From contig JBALVI010000005.1 of NCBI GenBank assembly GCA_036961205.1, positions 310,001 through 374,000 on the forward strand: 64,000 bases of DNA. Reading direction: 5' to 3'. The DNA comes from CALJFL01 sp036961205 (GTDB taxonomy: Bacteria; Pseudomonadota; Gammaproteobacteria; Pseudomonadales; Halieaceae). Position 1 is the stretch's first letter; the number at the start of each line of letters is the position of its first letter. Positions 8,627 through 17,857 of the stretch are shown here, piece by piece. The position numbers and the translations under genes were made by a program. Under the pieces are notes generated by a model. The model searched no databases, was not told where the DNA came from, and was given only the letters and a program-made list of their open reading frames with translations.

Positions 8627-10861
8627 CTAAAGATTATCGTCGAAATAGCGCGTGATGGTGGAGAATACATGCAACCTGAAATCACTAATGCCGTGCCGCT
8701 GGTTGGGATAAACCATCATGTCGAATTGTTTATCGGCTTTGATCAGTGAATCGGCGAACTGCAGGGTAAAAGCAAACTTCACATTCTCGTCGCCTGTACC
8801 ATGTATCAGCAGCAGTTTGCCCTGTAACTTGTCTGCGTAATTCATCACATTTACCGCCGCATAGCCTTCGGGATTCTCCTCAGGTGTACCCATCCAACGC
8901 TCTACGCCTACTGCTTGATAGCGCGTTAGGTCGATGACCGGTGCAACACTAACCGCTGCCTTGAATAATGGTGCCGCCTTAGTCATCAGCGCGGCAGCCA
9001 GATATCCGCCACCACTCCAACCCCAAAATCCGATACGTTCCGAATCTATCCAGGGCAAGCTCTTGAGGTAGTTAACACCTTGTATATAGTCCAGTACTGC
9101 ATACTTACCGTACTCGCCATAGGTCAGATTTTTAGCAGCCTTGCCCCGCCCGGTGGTTGTTCTGTTGTCCATCGCGAAGATTACATAGCCACGCTGTGCC
9201 ATGTAGCGATGCCACAGATCCTGTGTTGGACCTCGTTGAGTACCCCATCGATTGACGACTACCTGAGAACCCGCGTTGCCATAGCCGTAGCTAATGACCG
9301 GGTACTTTTTCGACGGATCAAAATTCGGTGGCTTGATAATAAAGCCGTTGAGCGAAATACCGTCGTCAGTCGTGAAAGACACGAATTCTGTATGCGTCAT
9401 TGCATACTCACCAAATGCAGGCACCGATTCGGCTACGACTGGCAAGACCTCTTCGCCCGCAGCCGACACTACTGACAGTGACTGCGGCGTACGTGCATCC
9501 GAGTGGGTGGCCAGTGCATAGTAAGCATTAGGTGATAGCTGCCAACTGTGCCAACCCGCCTTGTCGGTCAACTTTTCAACCAGCTTGTCCTCGAGGTTAA
9601 CGCGGTAAACGTGTTGGTCAATCAGTGAATCTTTCTTCGCGTAGAAATAAACCCAACGCTCGCTATCATCAACGCCAATCACCGAATCTACCGACCAATC
9701 TCCCTGCGTGAGAACTTCGCTCTGTTCGCCTGCCGCAACTCGGTAGAGGTGCCGGTATCCGCTTTTTTCACTGGTCCAGATTACGGTTCCGTCCGCGAGT
9801 GGCTGCAGATCATTGGTGATATCAATCCATGCCGGATCATTATCCTGCAGAACCAGCGTGACCTTGTTTTGCGCCGGATTGGCGTACCACAGTCTCAAGG
9901 TATTGTGGTCGCGCGTTAGATGTTGGATATACAGGCCATCCGACGTTGTATTCCAGTGCATCTGCGCAAGATAGTCATCGGGGTCATGCCCGACATCAAT
10001 CCAATCAGTCTTACCAGAGAGAAGCGTATGGACGCCGATCCGATTAATCGCATGCTGCTCACTGGTGTTTGGATAATGGAAAGTGCGCACCTCACTATAG
10101 CTTTGGAGTTCATCGATCAGTGGATAAAACCGCACTTCGGTGGCATCCATACGCCAAAATGCGATCTGTTCACCATCGGGCGACCAACGCCAACCATCGA
10201 CAGGCCCAAACTCAGTGCTGCCGTAGTCAAAAATTCCGTTGAAAATATCGCCGTCACCATCGCTGGTGACCGCCTTGGACTTGCCAGACTTAAGATCAAC
10301 AGTATAAATATTATTTGCAACAACAAAGCCAGCATGACGACCACTCGGCGATAGCTTTACCAACTGCAGCTGCTGTCCCTCTTCTCCGAGCGGGCGCAGC
10401 GTTTTCTTACTAATTTGATAGACATACCAGGGGGCGCTTCGATAGCCTTGCCAGTCGGTAGTCACCATGCCCTGCAGCAATAGCATGTCCCTTTCTGGCT
10501 GCCACTGAAAATCTGTCAGCGTAAAATTAGCCGGTAAACCGCTGATATCACTGAGGGCAAGTGCTGTTACAACCTGCCCTGAGTCCACAGCCCGGCTGAC
10601 GATACGCTGGCCGTTTTTGTCTGACTCTATGAAGGCATAGCTGTCGCCGTTCGGTAGCCACGTAATTGCCATCGGTAATCGGGCTGCGAAAGTGTCGCTG
10701 GCAAAGATCGTTTGCATGTCTAGCGGCTTACCCGTATCGGCATGCAGTGTGGGCAGCGTCAAGGTGATCATGGTAGCGCCCAGCATCACCGCTGTAAGTC
10801 TGTATAACATTCTTCTGAACAGCAATATTCCGGCACGAGGTCCGGCTAGACTAAATCTCAC
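8627..10861 (-). CDS. Exported S9 family prolyl peptidase (DPP-IV-like)
   Basis: A 744-residue serine peptidase with a signal peptide (hydrophobic residues ~20-40), an N-terminal beta-propeller (DPPIV_N, ~60-480) and a C-terminal alpha/beta hydrolase domain. The catalytic triad is visible: Ser616 in FWGWSGGGY, Asp691 in HGTGDENV and His723 in NQRHGI. S9B enzymes cleave dipeptides after proline from peptide N-termini. The double-Glu site usually written DWVYEEE is here DYGSTEFG (around residues 212-219), with one Glu, so N-terminal recognition may differ from true DPP-IV. GTG 10861 is supported by AGGGAG at 6 nt. It lies in a co-directional cluster with the receptor and other hydrolases. Confidence 0.9.
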   Translation of the reverse strand: MRFSLAGPRAGILLFRRMLYRLTAVMLGATMITLTLPTLHADTGKPLDMQTIFASDTFAARLPMAITWLPNGDSYAFIESDKNGQRIVSRAVDSGQVVTALALSDISGLPANFTLTDFQWQPERDMLLLQGMVTTDWQGYRSAPWYVYQISKKTLRPLGEEGQQLQLVKLSPSGRHAGFVVANNIYTVDLKSGKSKAVTSDGDGDIFNGIFDYGSTEFGPVDGWRWSPDGEQIAFWRMDATEVRFYPLIDELQSYSEVRTFHYPNTSEQHAINRIGVHTLLSGKTDWIDVGHDPDDYLAQMHWNTTSDGLYIQHLTRDHNTLRLWYANPAQNKVTLVLQDNDPAWIDITNDLQPLADGTVIWTSEKSGYRHLYRVAAGEQSEVLTQGDWSVDSVIGVDDSERWVYFYAKKDSLIDQHVYRVNLEDKLVEKLTDKAGWHSWQLSPNAYYALATHSDARTPQSLSVVSAAGEEVLPVVAESVPAFGEYAMTHTEFVSFTTDDGISLNGFIIKPPNFDPSKKYPVISYGYGNAGSQVVVNRWGTQRGPTQDLWHRYMAQRGYVIFAMDNRTTTGRGKAAKNLTYGEYGKYAVLDYIQGVNYLKSLPWIDSERIGFWGWSGGGYLAAALMTKAAPLFKAAVSVAPVIDLTRYQAVGVERWMGTPEENPEGYAAVNVMNYADKLQGKLLLIHGTGDENVKFAFTLQFADSLIKADKQFDMMVYPNQRHGISDFRLHVFSTITRYFDDNL

Positions 10862-10918
10862 AATGGTCTCCCTGTCATCACGGTAGCGATGCTCATTACC
10901 TTCAATGTTGTCGCTTAA

Positions 10919-11410
10919 TCAGGTGTATTGCACCAGCTCCATTTGGTGACCAAATGGATCAAGCACATACCAGGATAGTGAATCCGGCCCAGGCCCACTA
11001 TCCGACACGATAGGTCCTTCCATGGGCGTGCAGCCGTGGCCATCAAGATACTTTATGGCGACGTTGACATCCTCAACCTCAAGGCAGATATGACGGCAGC
11101 CCACATCGCAATTTCGCGGCGATGTTGTTTTAGCATCTGCAGGACGATCGTACTGAAAAAGCTCCATGTCCAGGTTGTCACACAATTTGAGCATGGCAAT
11201 GTATAGGCAAGCATCTGGCACGTTGACGTGCGCGTCGGTCCAATCTCGCCCGTCATCCATACGCGGAATTTCGGCGGCATCAAAAGGCCCCATTCGATAG
11301 CGTAATGTTGCGCCCATTACGTCGGTGTAAAAGGTAACCGCTTCGTCGATATCGCTGACCGTCAGCGATACATGATCTGCCCGTTTGAATAGTGGTTTGC
11401 TGTCAGACAT
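10919..11410 (-). CDS. VOC superfamily (glyoxalase/dioxygenase fold) protein
   Basis: A 163-residue protein with the paired beta-alpha-beta-beta-beta modules of the vicinal oxygen chelate fold. Likely metal ligands are His in RADHVSLTV near residue 11, His in CRHICLEV, and Glu in QMELVQ at the C-terminus. Substrates in the family include methylglyoxal adducts, catechols and antibiotics; nothing fixes it here. ATG 11410 has CGGAG at a good distance. A longer frame to 11527 would run into the preceding transporter gene and is not needed. It lies 20 nt after that transporter, so it is co-transcribed. Confidence 0.85.
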   Translation of the reverse strand: MSDSKPLFKRADHVSLTVSDIDEAVTFYTDVMGATLRYRMGPFDAAEIPRMDDGRDWTDAHVNVPDACLYIAMLKLCDNLDMELFQYDRPADAKTTSPRNCDVGCRHICLEVEDVNVAIKYLDGHGCTPMEGPIVSDSGPGPDSLSWYVLDPFGHQMELVQYT

Positions 11411-11430
11411 ATTTCCGTCTCCGATAGAAA

Positions 11431-12747
11431 TTAACCAATGAGTAAGGTGTAATAATGTGGTGCTTTGGTTACGGCAAGCACCAGTGAAACTGCGAGACCG
11501 ATGACCAATATTGCATTGCGCCACCACTCTGCGCGAAACTCTTTCATGACGTCCTTATTGTTAACTAACAAGATCACAATCACGTAAACCAGTGGAATTA
11601 CCACCACGTTTATACCCATCAACAGGACTACTTTGAGCAGTGCAGGAAACTCCCAAAATGGAGCCAATAATGCTGCTGCCAGAACAAACGCAAACAGCAT
11701 TCGTTGATAGGTTTTATTGTCTTGACTGAAGCGCCATGGTCGACCCAGCATATCCAGGACGAAGTAAATCGTGACCTGCGCGGTAACGACCAATGTTGTC
11801 ATGGCCGCGATGAACAAACCGAGTGAAAATATCATTGGCCCAAGAAAAGACAGTACCGAAGGTAAGGCGTTGCTAAAGACCGCAGATGCCTGGCCTACGT
11901 CGGCAAAGCTCGCGTGATTGGCCAAAGAGTTCAGGGCGAAACCACCCGCCACAAGGACGAAGAAAGCATAGGCGCCAAAAATAAACCCGAGATTAACAAC
12001 CGCGCGGCGGAACGCTTGTTTTAGTTCCGCCTTATTACCACCGGCATTAGCGGCGAGATAAGGCATGCCCAGCAACGCGCCAGGCGCTATCGCCGCGCCT
12101 ACCATGGCGATGATCGAACTGGTTGCTATGCGAGGTGTATCACTACCCGGGACCGGGAGATCTGGCGGTATCGAGGGAACAAATCCATCAAGAATGGCAC
12201 GCCACTCAGTGAATCCTCGCACCGCGACCAGCAGAAAACAGAAGAACATGACCACCATTAGCAGTGACATCACACGCTGCATACGGTCGTAGCCCTGGGA
12301 AAAAACCAGCCATAAAATCCCCGCCGAAAGCGCCAACGACAACACGACTTCGAATGCCATCGAGACCGGCTGCGACTCACTGATCCCGGAAGGCGGAAGT
12401 CCTACAAGCGAGGTGAAGGCCGAGGTAATCACCGAAATTTGGCCCATCGCCACGAGAAAATGAACCGGGACATTGATCAGCAGTATCAGCCACGCGAGAC
12501 CCGGATGAACCCGTGACTTTATGAGGTCAAACATGCCCTGATCCGGATTGAGCGCACCAATACGTGATGAGCTGTCTACCGAGATCACGAATACCGGCAG
12601 TAGCAACAGAATTACCCAGAGCAAGTCATACCCAAACCAGGCACCCGCGAGCAGGAACGATGCAACCGCACCTGCCCCCATGGTACCCGCGGCTATGACC
12701 GCAGTGGGACCTACCAGGTTCTGGAACATGCGTATTATCGCGTTCAT
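11431..12747 (-). CDS. NRAMP-fold transporter lacking the canonical metal-binding motifs
   Basis: A 438-residue protein with about eleven membrane helices in the LeuT/NRAMP layout. The N-terminal GPTAVIAAGTMGAGAV stretch aligns with the NRAMP TM1 region. The conserved DPGN of TM1 reads GAGA (residues 24-27), and the TM6 MPHN reads APGA (residues 220-223). Both elements coordinate Mn/Fe in true NRAMP proteins, so transport of transition metals is doubtful. An organic or amino-acid-like substrate, or another ion, is a plausible alternative. It lies between the amidohydrolase and VOC genes in the peptide-degradation-like cluster, which would fit an inner-membrane uptake role. Confidence 0.75.
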   Translation of the reverse strand: MNAIIRMFQNLVGPTAVIAAGTMGAGAVASFLLAGAWFGYDLLWVILLLLPVFVISVDSSSRIGALNPDQGMFDLIKSRVHPGLAWLILLINVPVHFLVAMGQISVITSAFTSLVGLPPSGISESQPVSMAFEVVLSLALSAGILWLVFSQGYDRMQRVMSLLMVVMFFCFLLVAVRGFTEWRAILDGFVPSIPPDLPVPGSDTPRIATSSIIAMVGAAIAPGALLGMPYLAANAGGNKAELKQAFRRAVVNLGFIFGAYAFFVLVAGGFALNSLANHASFADVGQASAVFSNALPSVLSFLGPMIFSLGLFIAAMTTLVVTAQVTIYFVLDMLGRPWRFSQDNKTYQRMLFAFVLAAALLAPFWEFPALLKVVLLMGINVVVIPLVYVIVILLVNNKDVMKEFRAEWWRNAILVIGLAVSLVLAVTKAPHYYTLLIG

Positions 12748-12838
12748 CGTTGGCCAGCCTGCTTTGCTAACAAGGTACGCGGCCAGGGCAAACCAGCCAC
12801 AACGGGACTCGACACATCAATTGCCCGCGCATCCCGAT

Positions 12839-14122
12839 TCATTGAGCTTCATCATTCCGATAAATTGTTCCACCTTTCATCACCATGGTGATCGAACGCA
12901 GTGCGCTGATATCCGCGACAGGATCCGCAGAAACTGCAACGATATCTGCGTATTTACCCACTTCCAGAGAACCGATATCGTCATCCGCTCCCAACATTTT
13001 CGCGGGCTCTATAGTCGCCGCACGTAAGGCTCTCAACGGAGTCATACCGGCCTCAACATAGTATTCTGCTTCACGGACCGTTGCTGTAGTGCCATCGTTG
13101 GGCTCGTTCGGTAGCTGGTCGGTTCCCAACGCAATGTTAACGTCTTCATCAATCGCTGTGCGCAGCGACTCCCAATGTATCTTGCCAACAGAATTACGAC
13201 GCTCGAGATACCACTGAGGCGAGCCTATCGCTTCAAAAAATGGTTGCGTCGCTGGCTGGCTGACCACAATTGTAGGCACTAGCCAGGTACCGGCGCGTGC
13301 CATCTTCTTCAAAACGGGACGGTCGAGCATGTAGCCGTGCTCTATGCTATCTATACCCGCGTCGATCGCCACGGAGGTTGCCGCAGGCGAACCTGAGTGT
13401 GCAGCAACCTTGACCCCGAATCGATGTGCAGCGTCTACTACTGCATTGATTTCCTCAGGTGTCATCAGCGCTTCGGCGATGGCGCCACCGTCGGTGGCAA
13501 TACCACCGGAGATAAGTATTTTGATCCAGTCAGCGCCCAGGCTGATCTGCTTACGGACCGCTTTAACCAACTCGTCTGGTCCGTCTGCGTAGATTACCCC
13601 GGCTTCTGAACCATGCCCGCCAGTAATGACTACTGCCTCGCCAGCGGTGAAAATACGCGGACCGTGGCTTTCACCCTTGTTGATTGATTTCTTTACAGCA
13701 ATATCACCATAACGATGCTCTCCAGGTAGCCGTACGGTCGTCACACCGGCTTGCAACACCTGTTCCGCGTTGGCGGCCATTCGCAATGCAACCTCCGCCT
13801 CGGTCTCGTGGGCAAGCTGCGCCTGCATCTTGCCAGGCAGAATTAAACCCAGGTGAACATGCATATTCATCATGCCTGGGATCAGCCATTTACCTTTGGC
13901 ATCTACTATCTCCGTACCGGCGGGAATATCCACCTCAGAACGACTCCCGATAGCGGTAATACGCTCTCCATCCACTAGAATGACAGCATCTTGCAGTGGT
14001 TTTTTCCCGTCAAGATCGACGATGGTACCGCCAACGATGGCGGTGGTGGCCGCGCTGACCGGCAGCATGACTAGTAACTGGCAGGCGAGCACAGCAGCAC
14101 CGCGTAAAAGTTTTGTTTTCAT
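12839..14122 (-). CDS. Exported metal-dependent amidohydrolase (prolidase/imidazolonepropionase-like)
   Basis: A 427-residue protein from ATG 14122, which opens a signal peptide (LLRGAAVLACQLLVMLPVSA) and has GAGAAG upstream. The amidohydrolase superfamily barrel is evident: MNMHVHLG (first metal His pair), WIKILISGGI (Lys position of the family), VAAHSG and SIEHGYML (further His ligands) and LGTDQLP (catalytic Asp). The nearest characterised types are Xaa-Pro or Xaa-Arg/Lys dipeptidases of the imidazolonepropionase-like group. A periplasmic dipeptidase acting after the S9 peptidase fits the cluster; the precise specificity is not visible. Confidence 0.85.
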   Translation of the reverse strand: MKTKLLRGAAVLACQLLVMLPVSAATTAIVGGTIVDLDGKKPLQDAVILVDGERITAIGSRSEVDIPAGTEIVDAKGKWLIPGMMNMHVHLGLILPGKMQAQLAHETEAEVALRMAANAEQVLQAGVTTVRLPGEHRYGDIAVKKSINKGESHGPRIFTAGEAVVITGGHGSEAGVIYADGPDELVKAVRKQISLGADWIKILISGGIATDGGAIAEALMTPEEINAVVDAAHRFGVKVAAHSGSPAATSVAIDAGIDSIEHGYMLDRPVLKKMARAGTWLVPTIVVSQPATQPFFEAIGSPQWYLERRNSVGKIHWESLRTAIDEDVNIALGTDQLPNEPNDGTTATVREAEYYVEAGMTPLRALRAATIEPAKMLGADDDIGSLEVGKYADIVAVSADPVADISALRSITMVMKGGTIYRNDEAQ

Positions 14123-14152
14123 GGAATCACTTCTCTTGTTATGCATTGTTTT

Positions 14153-15973
14153 TTACGGTTTGGATGACGCTTGATCAGCTATCTTCCACCCCTCCACCTC
14201 TTCCCGCAACAAGCTCAGCGGTAGCGGTCCATTTTCAAGGATCAGCGCATGGAATGCTGCGAGATCAAATTCACTTCCGAGTCGCTGTTCTGCATCGGAG
14301 CGCAGATCAATAATCACCTGCATGCCAATTTTGAATGCGGTAGCCTGGCCAGGCACCGCCAGGTACCGGTCTACCGCCCGTTCGTTATTTTCTTCTGAGC
14401 TGGCTGTATTGTTATTCAGGTACTCAATCGCCTCTGTGCGCGTCCACTGTTTCAGGTGCAGACCACTATCGACCACCAGACGACACGCTCTCCAGAGTTC
14501 ACCCGCGAGTCGACCAAACTGGGCATAGTCGTCCTCGTAAAGACCAAGCTCATCTGCCAGGTACTCCGCATAAAGCGCCCAACCCTCGGTGAAGGCCGTG
14601 TTTGACCACCATAAGTAGTACTTCCGAATCTCCGGGATATCTCGCGATAGCATGACGGAAGATTGTAGATGGTGTCCAGGCACCCCTTCATGGAAAAGCA
14701 GGGCTGGCAAATCAAAGGTCCCCAGGCTACTCATGTCATACATACCCAGGAACACGGTTCCCACATTAGCATTGTCAGGACTACCCGACTCATAAAACCC
14801 GATAGGCGCAGACTTCTCGCGAAATGCTTCGATACGCCGTACCTGCAATGGGTGGGGCATGGGGTAAGGCAGAATTTGACCCATTGAGCCCTTGGCTTTG
14901 TCGACCAAGTCATGTGCCAATTCCAGATAGGCCTCTCGGCCCTCCTCCGTATTGGGGAAGTAAAATGCTGGATCAGTCTTTAAGTGCGCAAAGAACGCAT
15001 TAAGATCGCCGGGGAATTCGACTCGCTGACGAATCTTATCCATTTCACCTTGTATACGTGCAACCTCAGACAAACCGAGTGCATGAATTTGCTCTGCGCC
15101 AAAATCAGCCGTGGTGTATTGATCAAGAAGAAACTCATAAAATTCAGCACCGTCTGGCATCGCCCAGACACCGGTGTTTTTAGCGTCGGCCATACCGCTT
15201 TTCAATTCTTCTATCAGCATCGTATAAGCTGGCACAAAGTTTTCAGTGTATGCCGTATCGGCCTCGGCTAGCAGAGCATCCCGCTCTTCATCTTCAAAAT
15301 TCAGGGCAGTCAGTTTCTTTTCAAAATTCCCCAGAATGACGTTTCCCTCACCACCAATAATCGATTGTGCTCCATCAATAAGACGCTCTGCCACGGCGGG
15401 GGGAATCCGAATGCCCATGTCCCGTCGTGCTTGCAAGTGCTCGGCAAGTTGATGCAACGGAACCGGCACCTCACGTAAGCGCTCAATATAAAACTCCGCA
15501 CTTTGCCGCGTCTCTATTGGATGACTGTTCAGTAGCGTTCCGGCGATCGTTAGGTGGGGCCCCACTATCTGGTTAATCGGGTTGAGATGATAGCGCCAAC
15601 GATGGCGCTTCAGACGCAGCTCCAACTCTGCCTCAAATGCGCGGTAGTCTACCTGCTCGCTTCGATCCAGCGTCTGAAAATCTATTTCCGTTCTGAGCGT
15701 CTGAAGATCCTGTTTCGTTTGTTCCGCTTCCAGATCCCACGCCGCAAGCGAGAGATCAAACCACGCCCCGCTGGATGCATCGGAACCCAGGCGTGAAGCC
15801 AGCACCGGATCAGCAGCCACACGACGCTCATAGACAGTGTCCAGGAGTAGCTTCAAATCTTGAGTCTGTGCAGGCGTCGCCACCGGGGGCTCACCATTAC
15901 TGCAAGCTAGCAAGCTTAGCGCCATAGCAACTACCAGCAGCAGTCTCATGGTAGGTGTTGTATTGTTCTTCAT
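14153..15973 (-). CDS. DUF885 family lipoprotein, putative zinc metallopeptidase
   Basis: A 606-residue protein. ATG 15973 is preferred because it opens a lipoprotein signal with lipobox LLAC and overlaps the upstream gene's stop by ATGA; a longer frame to 16033 has no signal. The DUF885 core carries FHEGVPGHHLQ, a HExxxxHH-like zinc site, followed by AFTEGWALYAEYL, whose Glu could be the third ligand. The family is helical and predicted to be metallopeptidase-like; few members are characterised. Translational coupling with its paralogue suggests the two act together in the periplasm, likely on peptides imported by the receptor. Confidence 0.85.
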   Translation of the reverse strand: MKNNTTPTMRLLLVVAMALSLLACSNGEPPVATPAQTQDLKLLLDTVYERRVAADPVLASRLGSDASSGAWFDLSLAAWDLEAEQTKQDLQTLRTEIDFQTLDRSEQVDYRAFEAELELRLKRHRWRYHLNPINQIVGPHLTIAGTLLNSHPIETRQSAEFYIERLREVPVPLHQLAEHLQARRDMGIRIPPAVAERLIDGAQSIIGGEGNVILGNFEKKLTALNFEDEERDALLAEADTAYTENFVPAYTMLIEELKSGMADAKNTGVWAMPDGAEFYEFLLDQYTTADFGAEQIHALGLSEVARIQGEMDKIRQRVEFPGDLNAFFAHLKTDPAFYFPNTEEGREAYLELAHDLVDKAKGSMGQILPYPMPHPLQVRRIEAFREKSAPIGFYESGSPDNANVGTVFLGMYDMSSLGTFDLPALLFHEGVPGHHLQSSVMLSRDIPEIRKYYLWWSNTAFTEGWALYAEYLADELGLYEDDYAQFGRLAGELWRACRLVVDSGLHLKQWTRTEAIEYLNNNTASSEENNERAVDRYLAVPGQATAFKIGMQVIIDLRSDAEQRLGSEFDLAAFHALILENGPLPLSLLREEVEGWKIADQASSKP

Positions 15974-17727
15974 AAAAGCTTCTCGAGCATTACAGGCGGC
16001 ACCGGCCCAGCACGTAAGACCGCGTCTACCCATCGCTGCGGCCCATCATTCTGAGGACTCGTTTGATAAATAGCGAACAGCCGTTTGAAGTGATGGTAAC
16101 CGGTAAAATAGTCGGTAATCTGCATTGGAGAATTGACCACACGCTGCCATAGGTTTTTGGCAAACTGCGGCGCCAACAACCCTTCTTCTTTGGCGAAGGT
16201 CAGCACCTGCGATTCATTCCAGTCCGCCGTATTCACTTGCACGCTGACATAGGCTCGGGTGGCATTCTCCAGCCGTTTACGCAGGTGCGCGAGCCGCGTA
16301 AGCGGCGCATTGTCTGCCCAGCCAGCATCCAGCATAAGTTCTTCACTGAAAGTTCCCCAGCCCTCCACATACGAACCGTTAGCAAAAAGCGAACGAACGG
16401 CTGGCGCCTCACTCACCGCAACCTTGTATTGTAGATAGTGCCCAGGAAACATTTCATGCGACATAATCATGGTATTGAAATGCGTATTAAATGACCGGTA
16501 AAAACCTTCCTGCACATCAGGAGCAGCAGTATCTGCAATCGACGGCACGTAAAACAAGGTGTCAGATTCAGGGGCAAATGGTCCTGTCGGATAGACACCT
16601 CCTACGGCAGCACCACTAAAATGTGAGGGTGAAAGCGCAATGATCAACGTGGTCGGCTTCGGTATGCTCGCAAGATGGTGCTCCTCAACAAAACGCTGCG
16701 CAGCAAACGTTAGCGTAGTGAAGCTTGCGAGAAAATCTGCGCTGTTGTCCTGACGGTCTGTCTCCATCGCCTCAATTGCTGCTGCTAAAACGCTGTCGTC
16801 ATTGGCATAGACTTCTTTAACACGCTTCTGTTCTGTTGCCTGCCACCGTTGTGCCTCGCTGTTCATCAGCATCCGAACATCGCGCATTTCGTCAGCAGCA
16901 GCCTCCAACAGTGTCGTCGGGGTATAAAGGCCTGATGTGCGACGGGCCAACTTGGACGCATAGTACTTGGCATTAATGGCAGCACTGGCTGGGGCGCCAG
17001 GCATGATACTTTCGCGCAGGTGGACTTCAAAATCCTGGATGGACTCTACAGCCAGATCTATTGCAGCCTCAATCGAAGTGACCTTCGAGCCAGCCGGCCA
17101 TGCAGCGGTTAACGTGCGCAAATTACCTGAATAAAACTCGCGAGTGCCCTCCAGTGTGCGCAATGCTGTTTGAGTGCGTAGCGCGTTGCCCCCGGCTAGC
17201 GATTGCACCGCCTTATGACACAGCCGCTGCACCCCTTGCAGACGAGCAATCAAGGCAATGCTACGATCTTCCTCGGACAACTGATCTCGCACCAGAAGAT
17301 GTGTCAACGCCTGTGAAATCTGCTCTGCATACCATTGGGGCTGTTGCGTCAAAGGCCGATCTTCACGCCAATTGGCCAACTCGTCTTCTACCTGACCAAG
17401 CAAAACCTGCAGATCAATACGTGTCGACAGATCGACCTGAGCAGGTTCTAGCAAGGTGCGAACTTCAGCAGCAGTTGCTTCATTAAATGCGAGCCACTGG
17501 TCAGTAGCCGGATCCGTGTAATCTTCAAAATTTCCAGCCGCCGCAGTATCACCATAGGCAAAAGCAGCGCTGGGATAAAAGCCTCGCCATGCCGCAATGT
17601 ATTTACCAACAACAGCTTGCGCTTCGGGCTGTGCAGTTGCGGTGCCGGAAAGTATCAGTAGAAAAGGCAAACATAGGAGGACGTTAAGCAGCTGCCGGGA
17701 AACCTGTGCCTGAGAGCGTTTTTTCAT
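15970..17727 (-). CDS. DUF885 family exported protein, putative zinc metallopeptidase
   Basis: A 585-residue protein with a Sec signal peptide (LLNVLLCLPFLLILSGTATA, ending near residue 32). The zinc-site motif MSHEMFPGHYLQYK and the following SYVEGWGTFSEEL match the DUF885 family. It is diverged from its downstream paralogue, which has HEGVPGHH where this one has HEMFPGHY. GGAGA lies 6 nt before ATG 17727. The stop overlaps the next start by 4 nt (ATGA), so both are made from one transcript. The receptor gene ends 130 nt upstream with a hairpin between, so expression may be partly independent of the receptor. Confidence 0.84.
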   Translation of the reverse strand: MKKRSQAQVSRQLLNVLLCLPFLLILSGTATAQPEAQAVVGKYIAAWRGFYPSAAFAYGDTAAAGNFEDYTDPATDQWLAFNEATAAEVRTLLEPAQVDLSTRIDLQVLLGQVEDELANWREDRPLTQQPQWYAEQISQALTHLLVRDQLSEEDRSIALIARLQGVQRLCHKAVQSLAGGNALRTQTALRTLEGTREFYSGNLRTLTAAWPAGSKVTSIEAAIDLAVESIQDFEVHLRESIMPGAPASAAINAKYYASKLARRTSGLYTPTTLLEAAADEMRDVRMLMNSEAQRWQATEQKRVKEVYANDDSVLAAAIEAMETDRQDNSADFLASFTTLTFAAQRFVEEHHLASIPKPTTLIIALSPSHFSGAAVGGVYPTGPFAPESDTLFYVPSIADTAAPDVQEGFYRSFNTHFNTMIMSHEMFPGHYLQYKVAVSEAPAVRSLFANGSYVEGWGTFSEELMLDAGWADNAPLTRLAHLRKRLENATRAYVSVQVNTADWNESQVLTFAKEEGLLAPQFAKNLWQRVVNSPMQITDYFTGYHHFKRLFAIYQTSPQNDGPQRWVDAVLRAGPVPPVMLEKLL

Positions 17728-17775
17728 GCAGCTTCTCCACAGTTTTTATTGTCTAGAAAAATACTTGCTAACGAT

Positions 17776-17809
17776 GCCGCCCGTTGCCATAAAAAGCACA
17801 ACGGGCGGC
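17776..17809 (-). terminator. Hairpin after the TonB-dependent receptor gene, possible terminator or attenuator
   Basis: Perfect 11-bp inverted repeat (GCCGCCCGTTG / CAACGGGCGGC) with a 12-nt loop. On the minus strand it comes 49 nt after the receptor stop, and a short T-run (ATTTTTCT) lies about 12 nt further on. That weak T-tract makes partial termination or 3'-end mRNA protection more likely than a full stop before the DUF885 genes. Confidence 0.55.
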
Positions 17810-17857
17810 GAGTCACCAGAAAGAGGACCTGCGTAGATCCCCTCCCTTCTGTAAACA

